64,000 bases of DNA from Adhaeribacter arboris (GTDB lineage: Bacteria; Bacteroidota; Bacteroidia; Cytophagales; Hymenobacteraceae), in assembly GCF_003023845.1 (NCBI RefSeq), contig NZ_PYFT01000001.1:6758001-6822000 (forward strand). The letters run 5' to 3'. The position numbers and the translations under genes are program-made. Below, in pieces: positions 1 to 9,104 of this stretch; the stretch's first letter is position 1, and each line of letters begins with the position of its first letter. The notes under the pieces were generated by a model. The model searched no databases, was not told where the DNA came from, and saw only the letters and a program-made list of their open reading frames with translations.

Positions 1-263
1 CGCACCGGCCACATGAGTACAACGACCGGTACGTAATTGCCCCCGTTATTTCGTACCAACTCGACGATAAAACGAAGTTAACGGCCGAGTATACGTACCA
101 GCGGGCTAACATGAGTAACGTAGGTTCTTTCTACGTTTTCGATACTAAAGGTTTTGCCACTTTACCGGTAGATTTTACCATGATGCCAGTTGGGCTTCCC
201 GGATCAATCATAAACGATCACAGTGCCTTAGTTACCCTAATCTTACGGCGGTTTGCCGCTTAA
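1..263 (+). pseudogene. TonB-dependent siderophore receptor, interior fragment (decayed, cut by window edge)
   Basis: Frame 3 is open from the window edge and encodes an outer-membrane beta-barrel segment: EYNDRYVIAPVISYQLDDKT, then TAEYTYQRANMSN, then LPVDFTMMPVGLPGS. This is typical of the strand region just after the plug domain in ferrichrome-type TonB receptors. After about residue 75 the match is lost: the last dozen residues (ALVTLILRRFAA) do not look like barrel, and the frame stops at 261-263 long before a barrel could be completed. The next frame then holds a PepSY-protein tail. I infer a deletion that removed the rest of the receptor and the 5' part of the next gene. The upstream part lies outside the window. 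Confidence 0.7.
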
Positions 264-426
264 TAGTATATGGGCCATTTTTGATCTGGTAACGATCATG
301 GTGCTTATCTCCGGCCTCTATCTTTGGTTTGCCCGCCGGAAAGCAAAAGCCCAGCAAATAGCCCAATTAATTAATGTAAAATACGGAATCACTCACCCTC
401 GCCACCGCTCAGGTAAATGGTATTAA
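241..426 (+). pseudogene. PepSY-associated membrane protein, C-terminal remnant
   Basis: Frame 1 runs from just after a stop (238-240) to a stop at 424-426. It encodes a tail with a Tyr-Gly-Gly-Leu-Pro-Leu start, one transmembrane helix (WAIFDLVTIMVLISGLYLWF) and a basic end (ARRKAKAQQ). This is the usual last helix of PepSY-domain membrane proteins encoded beside siderophore receptors. No start codon, PepSY domain or earlier helices are present, so it is a 3' remnant joined out of frame to the receptor fragment upstream. Confidence 0.65.
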
Positions 427-455
427 GATATTAGCGTTTTATGAAATTGTGAGAA

Positions 456-599
456 ATGCCGACTGTATTAGGCTTCATCACAATGGTAGGATTGGTACTA
501 GCTATAGTTGGAGTTAGTATCTGGCACTTTTTATCGTGGATTGTGTTAAGCGTACCAATCTATATAATACTAAAATACGGAAGACGGTTCTTTAAATAG
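456..599 (+). CDS. Small hydrophobic membrane protein (47 aa)
   Basis: This short ORF starts at the first ATG after an in-frame TGA (450-452) and ends at TAG 597-599. It encodes two hydrophobic stretches (TVLGFITMVGLVLAIVGVSI and WIVLSVPIYIILKY) followed by a basic tail (GRRFFK), as expected for an inner-membrane protein with two short helices. It lies 29 bp after the PepSY remnant, so it was probably the third gene of the siderophore receptor/PepSY/small-protein operon. It looks intact although its two upstream partners are broken. No family was recognised with certainty. Confidence 0.5.
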   Translation: MPTVLGFITMVGLVLAIVGVSIWHFLSWIVLSVPIYIILKYGRRFFK

Positions 600-658
600 A
601 TTTTCCGGAATACTCCGTTTAATGGGGTAGTAACTCGTTTTATTTTATAGTATTAGCA

Positions 659-702
659 ACGCAAGCGAAAAGCCGGGAAATTTCCCGGCTTTTCGCTTGC
701 GT
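659..702. terminator. 44-bp perfect palindrome, probable bidirectional terminator
   Basis: Bases 659-680 are the exact reverse complement of 681-702. The inner core is an A4/GCCGGG stem mirrored by CCCGGC/T4. It sits between the plus-strand small protein ending at 599 and the minus-strand TonB receptor ending at 710, where a shared terminator is expected. Confidence 0.65.
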
Positions 703-709
703 AATTTGC

Positions 710-2890
710 TTAAATATTAATCCCGAGGGAAGCGTTAAAACCGCGACCATCCGATGACCAGATACCCGGACCCGGGTAAAACGTGGGTCGTTTGGTAAAA
801 TAGTGCTTATCTAAAAGATTATTAACATTTACTCTCAAACGCACCTGCGGCGAAATCCGCCACGAGGCATTCACATCCACAATCCCGTAATCGGGTACTA
901 AGCCCACGGCGCCCGTAGCCGAAGGGATACGGGTATTTAACGCATCCGCGTAGCTTTGGGCCGTATAGCTGTACAAGCCCGAAATACTCCAGTACTTATA
1001 GCTGTAAGTAACCCCATTGCGGCTAATCCAAGGCGGCGTGCTTTCGACGTGGTTGTTTTTGACGGAGATATTTTCGTTGCCTTGTCTTACTTGTGCTTCT
1101 AGGTAACGGGCATTCATGTAAGCGGTAGAAGTAAAAATAGATAACTGGCTATTAGCCGAAAAAGGGTACGTATATTCCACGAAAAGTTCGGCTCCGTTGG
1201 TTAAAGAATTACCAATATTGGTGCGGTATAGGTAGAAGTTACCGACTTCATCGGTTTGGTTTAAACTGCCTAACCGATTATTATAGCGCAACTGAAACCA
1301 GCTCACATCCCATTTCAAACCTGCCTTTTCTCCCCGGAAGCCGATTTCGGCATTGTAGCCACTGGCATCTTCCAGGTCTTTATCAATCCGTTCGTAGGTC
1401 GTAGCCGGAATGACATCCTTAAAGATGACCGGCCGGTACGCTTGGGAAAAACCCGCGTAAAAGTTTTGCTGAGTTCCTAACGGATAATCAGCATTAATAC
1501 CTAATAAAGGAAAACGATGCTTAATAACGGTGGGTAACTGTTCGTCCTGGTAGTAGGTAATGTTACCACCCATGTCGGATTGGCCACTTTCTACCCGGAT
1601 GCCCGGGCTAATCGAAAAAGAAGTTCCTATCTGGAACCGGTTTTCGGCAAAGAAGGCTAAGTTACGGGTTTTAAAGTGCATATCCCGGCCCCACTGCGGA
1701 TTAGTTAAAGTTAAATCAAAATCGCTGCCCGTGGTACCTTTGCCTAATTGTTGCCGGTGCAAGTCATTACGCATGATTTGCAGACCCGTTACCAAAGTAG
1801 ATAAAACGGAACCTACCTGGTAACTATGCGACACCCGGAGTTCGGAAGTATAACTGTTAAAATGATCAATATCTACTTGGCGCGGGGCGTAAGTCAGCGT
1901 AGCCAAATCAATGACGTCCTTCACGTTAGCGGGCTTATCAAACTGGACACTATTACGAGCTCCTAGTACGGCGGAAGTAACCCATTTGATGGTTGTGCGA
2001 TTGGATAAACTGTAATCTATTGTAAAGGATGGCACGTAGATTTCGGGATTGAAGTAATTGCGACTACGGGTAGATTGGCGGGGATTAGCCTGAAACATAC
2101 TATCGGTCAGCGGTCCCGGAATTTGGTAAACGTAATTGGAGCGACCTAATTCGGCCGTTAAGCGAAGGAGTTTGCTGGGTTGGTAGCGGAGTAAAAATCC
2201 TTGCGCATCGTAATCCGTGCGGCTGTGGTCGCGGTATCCATCCGACACGCGTTTATTGTAGTAAGCGTAATAACTAAACTTTCCTTTAGTACCGCTAATA
2301 GCATTATAAGTACTCACTAAACCGAAGGAACCAGCGGCATTAATGCTTTCTAAGCCAATGGTACGGGTAGAATCGGGTTGTTTGGTGACGTAATTGAGTA
2401 AGCCGCCAAACTGGGCACCGTATTGCAAAGCGCCGGTACCCCGGACCATTTCAATCCGCTCTACGGCTTCCATAGGAAGGCTATAATGCGAGGCGGGGTA
2501 GCCGTACATGTCGGAATTAGTGATAATGCCGTTCTTGCGAATGTTAAATTCCCAGCCCCGGTGCGGATCTAAGCCGCGCGTAGAAATATTCACCTGATTA
2601 CCCGAACCATCCATGTCGTATACGAATACGCCGGGGACCTTAGCAAAAAGCTGGCGGGGTGTTTTCTCGGTGATATTGGCGTTTAAACCACTCAGATTTA
2701 CTACCTCCGTTTTCTTGCCGGCAAAGAGAAAAGTTTCTTTTAAGCGGGGTAGCCGCTCGATGTTGGACTTACGGCCGGTAACGGTAATGGCTCGCAAGCG
2801 TTTGGTTTTGCTACTATCGGCCACTGATTGAGCCTGAAGCGAAAAAGTGAAGAAAAAAATAAAAACAAACAGGATAGATAAGTGCTTCAT
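710..2890 (-). CDS. TonB-dependent outer-membrane receptor, FecA-like
   Basis: The 726-residue protein has a signal peptide (residues 1-20, ending LQAQ), a short TonB-box-like stretch (AITVTG, about 34-39), a plug domain and a beta-barrel ending in the hydrophobic strand FNASLGINI. The plug has the signature STRGLDPHRGWEFNIRKNG and MEAVERIEMVRGTGALQYGA, which resembles the Fe(III)-dicitrate receptor branch. Unlike many Bacteroidota receptors it lacks an N-terminal carboxypeptidase-regulatory domain. It should import a ferric chelate or similar ligand across the outer membrane with TonB-ExbBD energy. It is transcribed alone; no FecI/FecR genes lie beside it. The substrate is inferred only from resemblance. 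Confidence 0.88.
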   Translation of the reverse strand: MKHLSILFVFIFFFTFSLQAQSVADSSKTKRLRAITVTGRKSNIERLPRLKETFLFAGKKTEVVNLSGLNANITEKTPRQLFAKVPGVFVYDMDGSGNQVNISTRGLDPHRGWEFNIRKNGIITNSDMYGYPASHYSLPMEAVERIEMVRGTGALQYGAQFGGLLNYVTKQPDSTRTIGLESINAAGSFGLVSTYNAISGTKGKFSYYAYYNKRVSDGYRDHSRTDYDAQGFLLRYQPSKLLRLTAELGRSNYVYQIPGPLTDSMFQANPRQSTRSRNYFNPEIYVPSFTIDYSLSNRTTIKWVTSAVLGARNSVQFDKPANVKDVIDLATLTYAPRQVDIDHFNSYTSELRVSHSYQVGSVLSTLVTGLQIMRNDLHRQQLGKGTTGSDFDLTLTNPQWGRDMHFKTRNLAFFAENRFQIGTSFSISPGIRVESGQSDMGGNITYYQDEQLPTVIKHRFPLLGINADYPLGTQQNFYAGFSQAYRPVIFKDVIPATTYERIDKDLEDASGYNAEIGFRGEKAGLKWDVSWFQLRYNNRLGSLNQTDEVGNFYLYRTNIGNSLTNGAELFVEYTYPFSANSQLSIFTSTAYMNARYLEAQVRQGNENISVKNNHVESTPPWISRNGVTYSYKYWSISGLYSYTAQSYADALNTRIPSATGAVGLVPDYGIVDVNASWRISPQVRLRVNVNNLLDKHYFTKRPTFYPGPGIWSSDGRGFNASLGINI

Positions 2891-3276
2891 AATAGGCTGA
2901 CTCTAAACCCGCAAGGTACTAAAATTGGGCGGGAAAAGCAGCCACTAACCACCGGAATTATTCTTTAAGTAACACGGAAGTTTGTTTGTGAAACGGCCAT
3001 TTCTCTGGGTTTAAATTAGCCTTATGAAACATGAACTGCGCTTACAATCAAGGTTTTTAGATTATTATTTTAGTATAATCAGCGCAGTGCTCCCTCCACA
3101 TCTTTTTAGAATGGGCCTTCCGAAGAGATAGTCTTGAGTTTAAACATTTTCCAGAGTAATTATTTGCAAGAATGAGTCAATTTTCCCCACTGGCAGTAGT
3201 TTGTTAATCTTCCCTTCACCTGGGCTTAATAATAGCTTAACATGGCTATTATAGCTTTGCGCCAAAAGCAAGATCC
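2891..3276. other. Intergenic region between divergent genes; possible promoter box
   Basis: This gap separates the divergent TonB receptor and phosphodiesterase genes. A TAGCTTTG box (3252-3259) fits the Bacteroidota -7 consensus TAnnTTTG ahead of the plus-strand gene, but I see no TTG at the right distance upstream. A 35-codon ORF (3024-3131) begins MKHELRLQ; it has no recognisable homology and is probably chance. Confidence 0.35.
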
Positions 3277-4656
3277 ATGAAACAAACTTTATTATCTAAG
3301 AATTTTTGCGGGCGGATGAAATATTTTTTGCCCTTGATAATTTTTACTTTGTTTATTTCCCGGCATACTTTCGGCCAATCTGCCAAGCATGTTATTATTA
3401 TCAGCATCGATGGTTTCCGGCCGGAGTTTTACCAGGATAACTCCTGGGCCGCTCCTAACCTGCAGCAGATGGCCGCCAATGGAGTACAGGCAAACGGGGT
3501 TAGAGGTGTTTTCCCGAGTGTAACCTACCCTTCGCATACCACTATTCTGACCGGCGTGATGCCCCTGCAGCACGGTATTTACTACAATGCGCCCTTTGAA
3601 CCGAACGGGGCAACCGGACGCTGGTACTGGGAAGAAAACTTAATTAAAACCGAAACCTTATGGGATGCCGTCCGCAAAGCCGGTTTAAAATCGGCTTCTG
3701 TCTTCTGGCCGGTATCGGTGGGTGCTCCCGTGGACTATAACCTGCCGGAAGTGTGGTCGCTGGATAAGAATATGGACCGGGTAACTCCCATCCGGCAAGC
3801 AGCCCACCCCAAAGGACTTTTAGAAGAAATTGAACAAAATGCTACCGGCAAACTGCAGGAAAAAGATTTAAATAGTGATTACCTGATCGCCGACGAGAAC
3901 GGCAGTCGGATGGCGGCCTATCTTCTGGAAACCTATAAGCCCAATTTACTAACCTTCCATGTTTTCGCGGTAGACCACGCGGCTCATCAGGAAGGCAGAG
4001 ACGGCGAACACGTGCGAAAAGCAGTAGCTGCTGCCGATCGGGCAGTCGGTAATATCCTGGAAGCTATTGAAAAGGCGGGGATTAAAGAAAGTACCGCCGT
4101 TATTGTAACCGGCGATCATGGTTTTGTGGATATAAAACAAAGTTTTTCCCCTAATATTATTCTCGCGCAAAACGGCTTGATCGGAAAGGAAAAAGATAAT
4201 TGGAAAGCTAAATTTCATACTTCCGGAGCCGCCGCTTTTTTACACCTTCAAAAGAAAGGGGACCAGCAAACGGTAAGTCAAGTTAAAAAGCTGCTAGCCG
4301 GTTTACCCGATTCCCAGAAGAAGTTGTTCCGAATAGTAGAGCGTCCGGAACTCGACAAAATAGGGGCAGATCAGAATGCTGTTCTGGCTTTAACGCCCAT
4401 CCCCGGAGTAACCATGAGTGCAACTACCGAAGGCGATCTATTGAAAGCTGCCCAAGGGGGAACCCATGGTTTTTTCCCGGATTTCAAAGAAATTCAAACG
4501 GGCTTTGTGGGTTATGGCGCCGGATTTAAACCGAAAACGACTTTGCCTCTTTTGGGCTTGGAAGATATTGCCCCGTTGGTTTCCCGGCTCTTAGGAATTA
4601 CGTCTCCGTCCGCTAAAGCGGCTAAACCTGACGTGTTAGAAGCAGCGGTGAAATAA
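3277..4656 (+). CDS. Secreted nucleotide pyrophosphatase/phosphodiesterase (alkaline phosphatase superfamily)
   Basis: The 459-residue protein belongs to the ectonucleotide pyrophosphatase/phosphodiesterase (NPP) family of two-zinc enzymes. Visible signatures are the first metal ligand in ISIDGFRPEFY (Asp45), the nucleophile loop FPSVTYPSHTT (Thr83), the second-site ligands in HVFAVDHAAH and TGDHGF, and the late His in GGTHGF. These are in the normal order, so it should be active on phosphodiester or pyrophosphate bonds of nucleotides or related substrates. A signal peptide starts at Met14 (MKYFLPLIIF, ending HTFGQ), so codon 14 at 3316 may be the true start. The protein should act in the periplasm or outside. 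It is monocistronic with its own terminator. Confidence 0.88.
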   Translation: MKQTLLSKNFCGRMKYFLPLIIFTLFISRHTFGQSAKHVIIISIDGFRPEFYQDNSWAAPNLQQMAANGVQANGVRGVFPSVTYPSHTTILTGVMPLQHGIYYNAPFEPNGATGRWYWEENLIKTETLWDAVRKAGLKSASVFWPVSVGAPVDYNLPEVWSLDKNMDRVTPIRQAAHPKGLLEEIEQNATGKLQEKDLNSDYLIADENGSRMAAYLLETYKPNLLTFHVFAVDHAAHQEGRDGEHVRKAVAAADRAVGNILEAIEKAGIKESTAVIVTGDHGFVDIKQSFSPNIILAQNGLIGKEKDNWKAKFHTSGAAAFLHLQKKGDQQTVSQVKKLLAGLPDSQKKLFRIVERPELDKIGADQNAVLALTPIPGVTMSATTEGDLLKAAQGGTHGFFPDFKEIQTGFVGYGAGFKPKTTLPLLGLEDIAPLVSRLLGITSPSAKAAKPDVLEAAVK

Positions 4657-4680
4657 AGGCTTCGTTACAGAAAAGGTTTA

Positions 4681-4716
4681 AACGATCTTATTCAGTAGAA
4701 TAGGATCGTTTTTTTG
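4681..4716 (+). terminator. Rho-independent terminator of the phosphodiesterase gene
   Basis: AACGATC/TATTC pairs with GAATA/GATCGTT (one mismatched position) around an AGTA loop and is followed by seven T residues. It lies 25 bp after the stop codon. Confidence 0.8.
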
Positions 4717-4868
4717 TTTGTCAGGGACGATTGCGAATAATTAGCGCAAAAGAAGATTGTTTTTCTGCCCATGAGCTGGCCTTAGGTTACAAAGCATTAT
4801 TTCCAAGGTATTTGGTTAGCCGAAGCGAATCTATTACTTGATAATTTACTTCATCCATAAGTTGGTAT

Positions 4869-5468
4869 TTAGAATTTTTCGGGGGAAATCGGCGCCGGAA
4901 CTTTGTTTTTAACCGGTTTAATGCTTTGCAGATAAGCAAAAATACTCCCTATATCCTGATTCGATAAGGCAGTGTAGTTGGTCCAAGGCATGGGTGGCAA
5001 TAGAGGCCGGGTTCCTTCCAATCCTTTAAATTTGCCTTGCGTAATCGCCTTCCGGAATTGTTCTTCCGTCCAATTACCAATGCCGGTAGCATCGGGCGTT
5101 AAATTAGCGGCAAACGAAACGCCCCAAGGACCGGCGGCGGCCGTTAGATCGGGATAAAACATCGTAAATCCGGCAGGTATCAACTTGCTATCAAATTTTA
5201 CCAGCGGCCGCTCCGCCGGAAAGCCAGATAAGAGGAGTTCCGGAATGATTTCCGGCCCATTGGCGCTCATTTTTTTGGGGGAATGGCAATCGTTGCAGCC
5301 CATTGCTTTGACCAAGTATGATCCCCGTTTTATTTTATCTTCAATAACGGTTGCCCCTTCGATTGTATTCCTACTAGTGGTTTCTTTTGGAGCATCCGAG
5401 CAGGAAAACATAATTCCTCCCAGGCTCATTGTTATCCAAGTTAGAACGAAATAAAGTTGATTTTTCAT
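4869..5468 (-). CDS. Lipoprotein c-type cytochrome (single haem)
   Basis: The 199-residue protein has a lipoprotein signal peptide with Cys23 in the lipobox (GIMFSC) and one haem-binding motif CNDCH (Cys58, Cys61, His62). A candidate distal Met lies in PPMPW. The fold region (KRGSYLVKAMGC, WTEEQFRKAITQG, LSNQDIGSIFAYLQS) is standard for the class I cytochrome c family. It should carry electrons as a membrane-anchored periplasmic protein. No oxidase or dehydrogenase partner lies beside it, so its partner is unknown. Confidence 0.85.
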   Translation of the reverse strand: MKNQLYFVLTWITMSLGGIMFSCSDAPKETTSRNTIEGATVIEDKIKRGSYLVKAMGCNDCHSPKKMSANGPEIIPELLLSGFPAERPLVKFDSKLIPAGFTMFYPDLTAAAGPWGVSFAANLTPDATGIGNWTEEQFRKAITQGKFKGLEGTRPLLPPMPWTNYTALSNQDIGSIFAYLQSIKPVKNKVPAPISPEKF

Positions 5469-6360
5469 TTTCAGAAGGTTAAACTTTTTAGAACAAATGC
5501 AAGGTAATGGAACTAGTAATTACTTTTAACGGCCAAACCTATAGCCACAAGTTTGATTCTATAGACTTCCTTCTTATGAACGGCACGTCCAAAGAAACTT
5601 CATCGGCCTCTACAATCTACCTTACTGGGTGCTGGGATAAATTGCTCCCGAAGGAGAAAGCCCGTTAATATTTACTTTAAATTCTTACAGAAATTGCAAG
5701 TAGTAATGGCACTAACATACTGAATTTCAATAAATTATTTATAAAATGAAGCAGCAGATTAGTAAACCTTCGCAAAGGTATAAGTTGCGTTTGCTCCCGC
5801 TGCCCAGCCAGAAATAAGAGCGTAAGAGAGGATGGTTAATAGCGGCAGGTAGGAGGTATTGTTGCCGTATAAAAGTAGGGTTAAGCAATGTTTAGACAAT
5901 GTAGTTTTTCTACCAATACCTTCGAGAACTCTTTTTACCTTCTGCTTCCAAGAAAGTTTAATCACTTCAAACTAAATCGAATTGTTTTTACTATATTAAA
6001 AGCTTGAAAATAAGTGGTTTGCTTTAGTATAAATTTGTAGAAATTTATCTTGTTTACAACTTCTTAGACCTTATGGCGACTAGTAGAGGATAGCCATTTT
6101 CTTGATAGAATATTTTGTGGTTTAGCTATGGAACAAGCATCCGGCAAATCAAAAGCTCCTACTTTACATTACCCTAGTAATTTAATTTACCCGTAAGTTC
6201 GATAAGTGCCTACAAAGGGGAAGCGCAAAGTTTTTAAACATTAAGTATAAATACGTTAAGTTTAAGTAGTAACCCTCTTTACAAGTATTTTCTGTCCGGC
6301 AAAAGCTACTTTCTAATTTAATTTTTTATTCGTGAATCTTCATTCCCTATAATTCTACTT
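5469..6360. other. Long intergenic region; two doubtful small ORFs
   Basis: This 0.9-kb gap holds no recognisable gene. A 53-codon plus-strand ORF (5507-5668, starting MELVITFNGQ) and a 68-codon minus-strand ORF (5759-5965, with one hydrophobic stretch) are open but show no known motif and no convincing ribosome-binding site. The region from about 5990 to 6360 is AT-rich and probably contains the promoter of the histidine kinase gene, though no clear TAnnTTTG/TTG pair was found. Confidence 0.4.
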
Positions 6361-8592
6361 ATGAAAGGTTGTCTACTTGCCCTACTTTTATTCTTTCGGG
6401 TGACAATAGTTCCGGCTCAAGGTACCCAGACGGAAAGTTTAGATTTGTTAATCGGGAAAGCTAAAGCGGATACTGCCAAAATTAATCTTACAAATAAAAA
6501 AATTCGGCTTTTAATTCGCGAGAATCTGGATTCGGCTGAAAAGTTGAGTTTGAAAACTCTCGATAAAGCTAAAAAAATAGGTTATTCTTTCGGCGAAGCA
6601 AATGCCCGGATTAATTTAGCTAGCAGCTTTAGTATGAAGGGTAATTTTCCTCCGGCGGCCCAAAATTTAAAGATTGCCCAAAGTATTTTTCAAGAATTAA
6701 AAGACTCTTTAAGTTTAAGCAGTACATACTCCACCTACGGGCTCTATTATGGTATCCAAAGTAAATACGATTCTTCTATTTTTTATTTAGAAAAAGCTAT
6801 TTCTATTGCCGAGCGTAACCATTACCGGGAGCGATTAGCTACCTATTACAGCAATATTGCCATTGGCTATCAGATGCGATCTAATTTTAAAAAAGCTTTG
6901 GAATACCAACAAAAATCGCTGGACTTGGCCCTAGCCGATAAAGATTTTGCCAATCAGGCCTTTACACGATTAAATATGGGGCTTGTCTACGCCCAAATGA
7001 ATGATACGCTAAGGGGACGACGAGCCTTGTTTGAAGCTATTCGGCTCGCGAAGAAAGAAGGAATAAAAAGCGTGGAATTATACGCTTATTCGAACCTCGC
7101 CAATGCTTATAATTTAAAAAAGGAGGCCCAGAAATGCTACGAGTACGCTGTGAAGGCTGCGCTCCTTGGGGGTGAAATGGCCGATTATAGCATTCAGGCC
7201 GCCAGCTTAGCAAAAGCGGCCGGAGCGGCGGCGGCACAAAAAAAATTTTCGCGGGCAAATACTTTGGCCCAACAAGCCATGCAAATAGCGGATACGGCTG
7301 GTCAGAACTATATTATTTTTCAGACCTATGCTACTATGGGTTCTATTTTAAAGCAACAAAGCCAATTTAGTGAAGCCATTCCTTATTTGGAAAAAAGTGT
7401 GGCTACTTTAGAAAAAACCGACCTTTATAACGAAGAAGCAGGCTCCACTTTTAAAAATTTATCTCAATGTTACGAGCAAACCGGTAATTTTCGCAAAGCT
7501 TTGGCTTATTATAAAACTTCGGCTCAAATTGCTGATTCTGTACTTAACCGGGGTAATATTCGGGAAGTAACCGAGCTGAGCATGAATTATGAATTTACCA
7601 AAAAACAAGAAGCACAACGAATTGAACAAAAGAATAAAGATGCGATAGTCCAAGCGCGCTTAATTGCCTTGCTTATTGGGTTAGGTTTAACTTTAATTTT
7701 GGCGGTGGTATCTCTAAGAGCTTACCGCAATAAGCAAAAAGCTAATTCTTTGTTGCAGCAGCAGAAAAAAGAAATTGAAAATACCTTAACCCGCCTGAAG
7801 AACACACAAGCCCAACTTATTCAATCGGAAAAAATGGCTTCCTTGGGAGAGCTTACGGCCGGTATTGCCCACGAAATTCAGAACCCTTTAAATTTTGTTA
7901 ATAATTTCTCGGAGGTAAGCGCCGAATTGCTCGACGAACTAACCGAAGAACTGCAAAAAGGCGATACGGAAGAAGCTATCGTCCTGGCCGGTGATGTAAA
8001 GGAAAACTTAAAGAAGATCCGGCATCATGGCAAAAGAGCTGATCTGATTGTAAAAGGAATGCTAGAACACTCGCGCATCAGTACGGGCGAAAAACAACTT
8101 ACTAATATTAACTTTCTCACGCAGGAATATGTACGCTTGGCTTACCGGGGTTTATTGGTGAAGGATAGACATGTTAATGTTAATCTGGTTACTGATTTTG
8201 ATAACAACCTGGAGAAGCTGGAAGTGATACCTCAGGAACTGGGACGAGTATTAATAAATTTATTGAACAATGCTTTCTATGCTACTCAACAGAAGAAAGC
8301 CCAGCTAAACGGCCAATATAAACCGGAGATAATGGTAAGTACAACCCAACATAACGGGAAAGTTGAAATTACAGTAAGGGATAATGGCATTGGTTTACCC
8401 GAAGAATTAAAAAGCAAAATTTTTCAGCCTTTCTTCACCACCAAACCTACCGGCCAAGGCACCGGCTTAGGCTTGTCGCTGAGTTATGATATAATTACCA
8501 AAGGGCACGGCGGAGAACTTAAAGTAGAAACGAAGGAAGGTGAATTTACCGAGTTTAAAATTACATTGTTCAGGGATGTCGTGCGGGGATAA
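6361..8592 (+). CDS. TPR-containing sensor histidine kinase
   Basis: The 743-residue protein has a signal peptide (1-19), a periplasmic array of tetratricopeptide-like helices (about 35-400, for example the ATYYSNIAIGYQMRSNFKKA repeat), a transmembrane helix (about 433-455), a coiled coil, and a cytoplasmic kinase core. The H-box is GIAHEIQNPLNFV with His504. The N-box is INLLNNAFYA, and the G boxes are RDNGIGLP and GTGLGLSLS. All key kinase residues are present. It lacks a fused receiver domain and has no response-regulator gene beside it, so it is an orphan kinase with an unknown signal. Proteins of this build are common in Bacteroidota. Confidence 0.92.
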   Translation: MKGCLLALLLFFRVTIVPAQGTQTESLDLLIGKAKADTAKINLTNKKIRLLIRENLDSAEKLSLKTLDKAKKIGYSFGEANARINLASSFSMKGNFPPAAQNLKIAQSIFQELKDSLSLSSTYSTYGLYYGIQSKYDSSIFYLEKAISIAERNHYRERLATYYSNIAIGYQMRSNFKKALEYQQKSLDLALADKDFANQAFTRLNMGLVYAQMNDTLRGRRALFEAIRLAKKEGIKSVELYAYSNLANAYNLKKEAQKCYEYAVKAALLGGEMADYSIQAASLAKAAGAAAAQKKFSRANTLAQQAMQIADTAGQNYIIFQTYATMGSILKQQSQFSEAIPYLEKSVATLEKTDLYNEEAGSTFKNLSQCYEQTGNFRKALAYYKTSAQIADSVLNRGNIREVTELSMNYEFTKKQEAQRIEQKNKDAIVQARLIALLIGLGLTLILAVVSLRAYRNKQKANSLLQQQKKEIENTLTRLKNTQAQLIQSEKMASLGELTAGIAHEIQNPLNFVNNFSEVSAELLDELTEELQKGDTEEAIVLAGDVKENLKKIRHHGKRADLIVKGMLEHSRISTGEKQLTNINFLTQEYVRLAYRGLLVKDRHVNVNLVTDFDNNLEKLEVIPQELGRVLINLLNNAFYATQQKKAQLNGQYKPEIMVSTTQHNGKVEITVRDNGIGLPEELKSKIFQPFFTTKPTGQGTGLGLSLSYDIITKGHGGELKVETKEGEFTEFKITLFRDVVRG

Positions 8593-9104
8593 ACAGTTTC
8601 AGGTAACAACCGTGGCTGTTGCACAACTAACAGAATTAAATTTTAAAGGCTAGGCTTTATGTAGAAGAACTCTTACAACCACTAAAGCTTTCAAATCAAC
8701 CCGGAATTTGGTAAATTTTTACCTTTTTAGTTAAATACGTTCAACAGGTTATATTAAGTTTATAGCATATTTAGTTGCGCCACAGCCACGACGAAAAAAG
8801 ATAAAGAAATAAGCTGGCTAATCCCATTTTCTTTGGTGGACAAAGTATCTCCAATCAGATAAAACAATGACCTTAATGGCGGCGGGTTTGCTTTTCCTTT
8901 AGAACACCTCTAGGAAAAACCAGTCAATACAATTGGGTTTTATCGCAAAGCTCCATTTCACAAATTAAAACTGCTTCTTTGTTTTTGAGACGGCTACTGT
9001 TACCGGTAGCTAGCTACCGGTAACAGTAATTAGATTTTCTAATAAACATGGATTTTTTGTTTTTAACCACCTCCTACTTGGCGGGAGCAATCTGATACTA
9101 ATTT
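8593..9104. other. Intergenic region between convergent genes
   Basis: This gap lies between the 3' ends of the histidine kinase and the PNPOx-like gene. No gene is supported. Its only clear structure is the palindrome at 8995-9028. Confidence 0.4.
8995..9028. repeat. 34-bp perfect palindrome
   Basis: Bases 8995-9011 are the exact reverse complement of 9012-9028. The core is ACCGGTAGCTAGCTACCGGT. It lies 76 bp beyond the stop of the minus-strand gene. There is no T-run directly after it on either strand, so a terminator role is possible but not shown. Confidence 0.7.

Noticed and set aside
5759-5965. 68-codon minus-strand ORF with a hydrophobic stretch
   Set aside because: No family, no start signal, and its composition is like the surrounding non-coding DNA; mentioned only in the gap entry.
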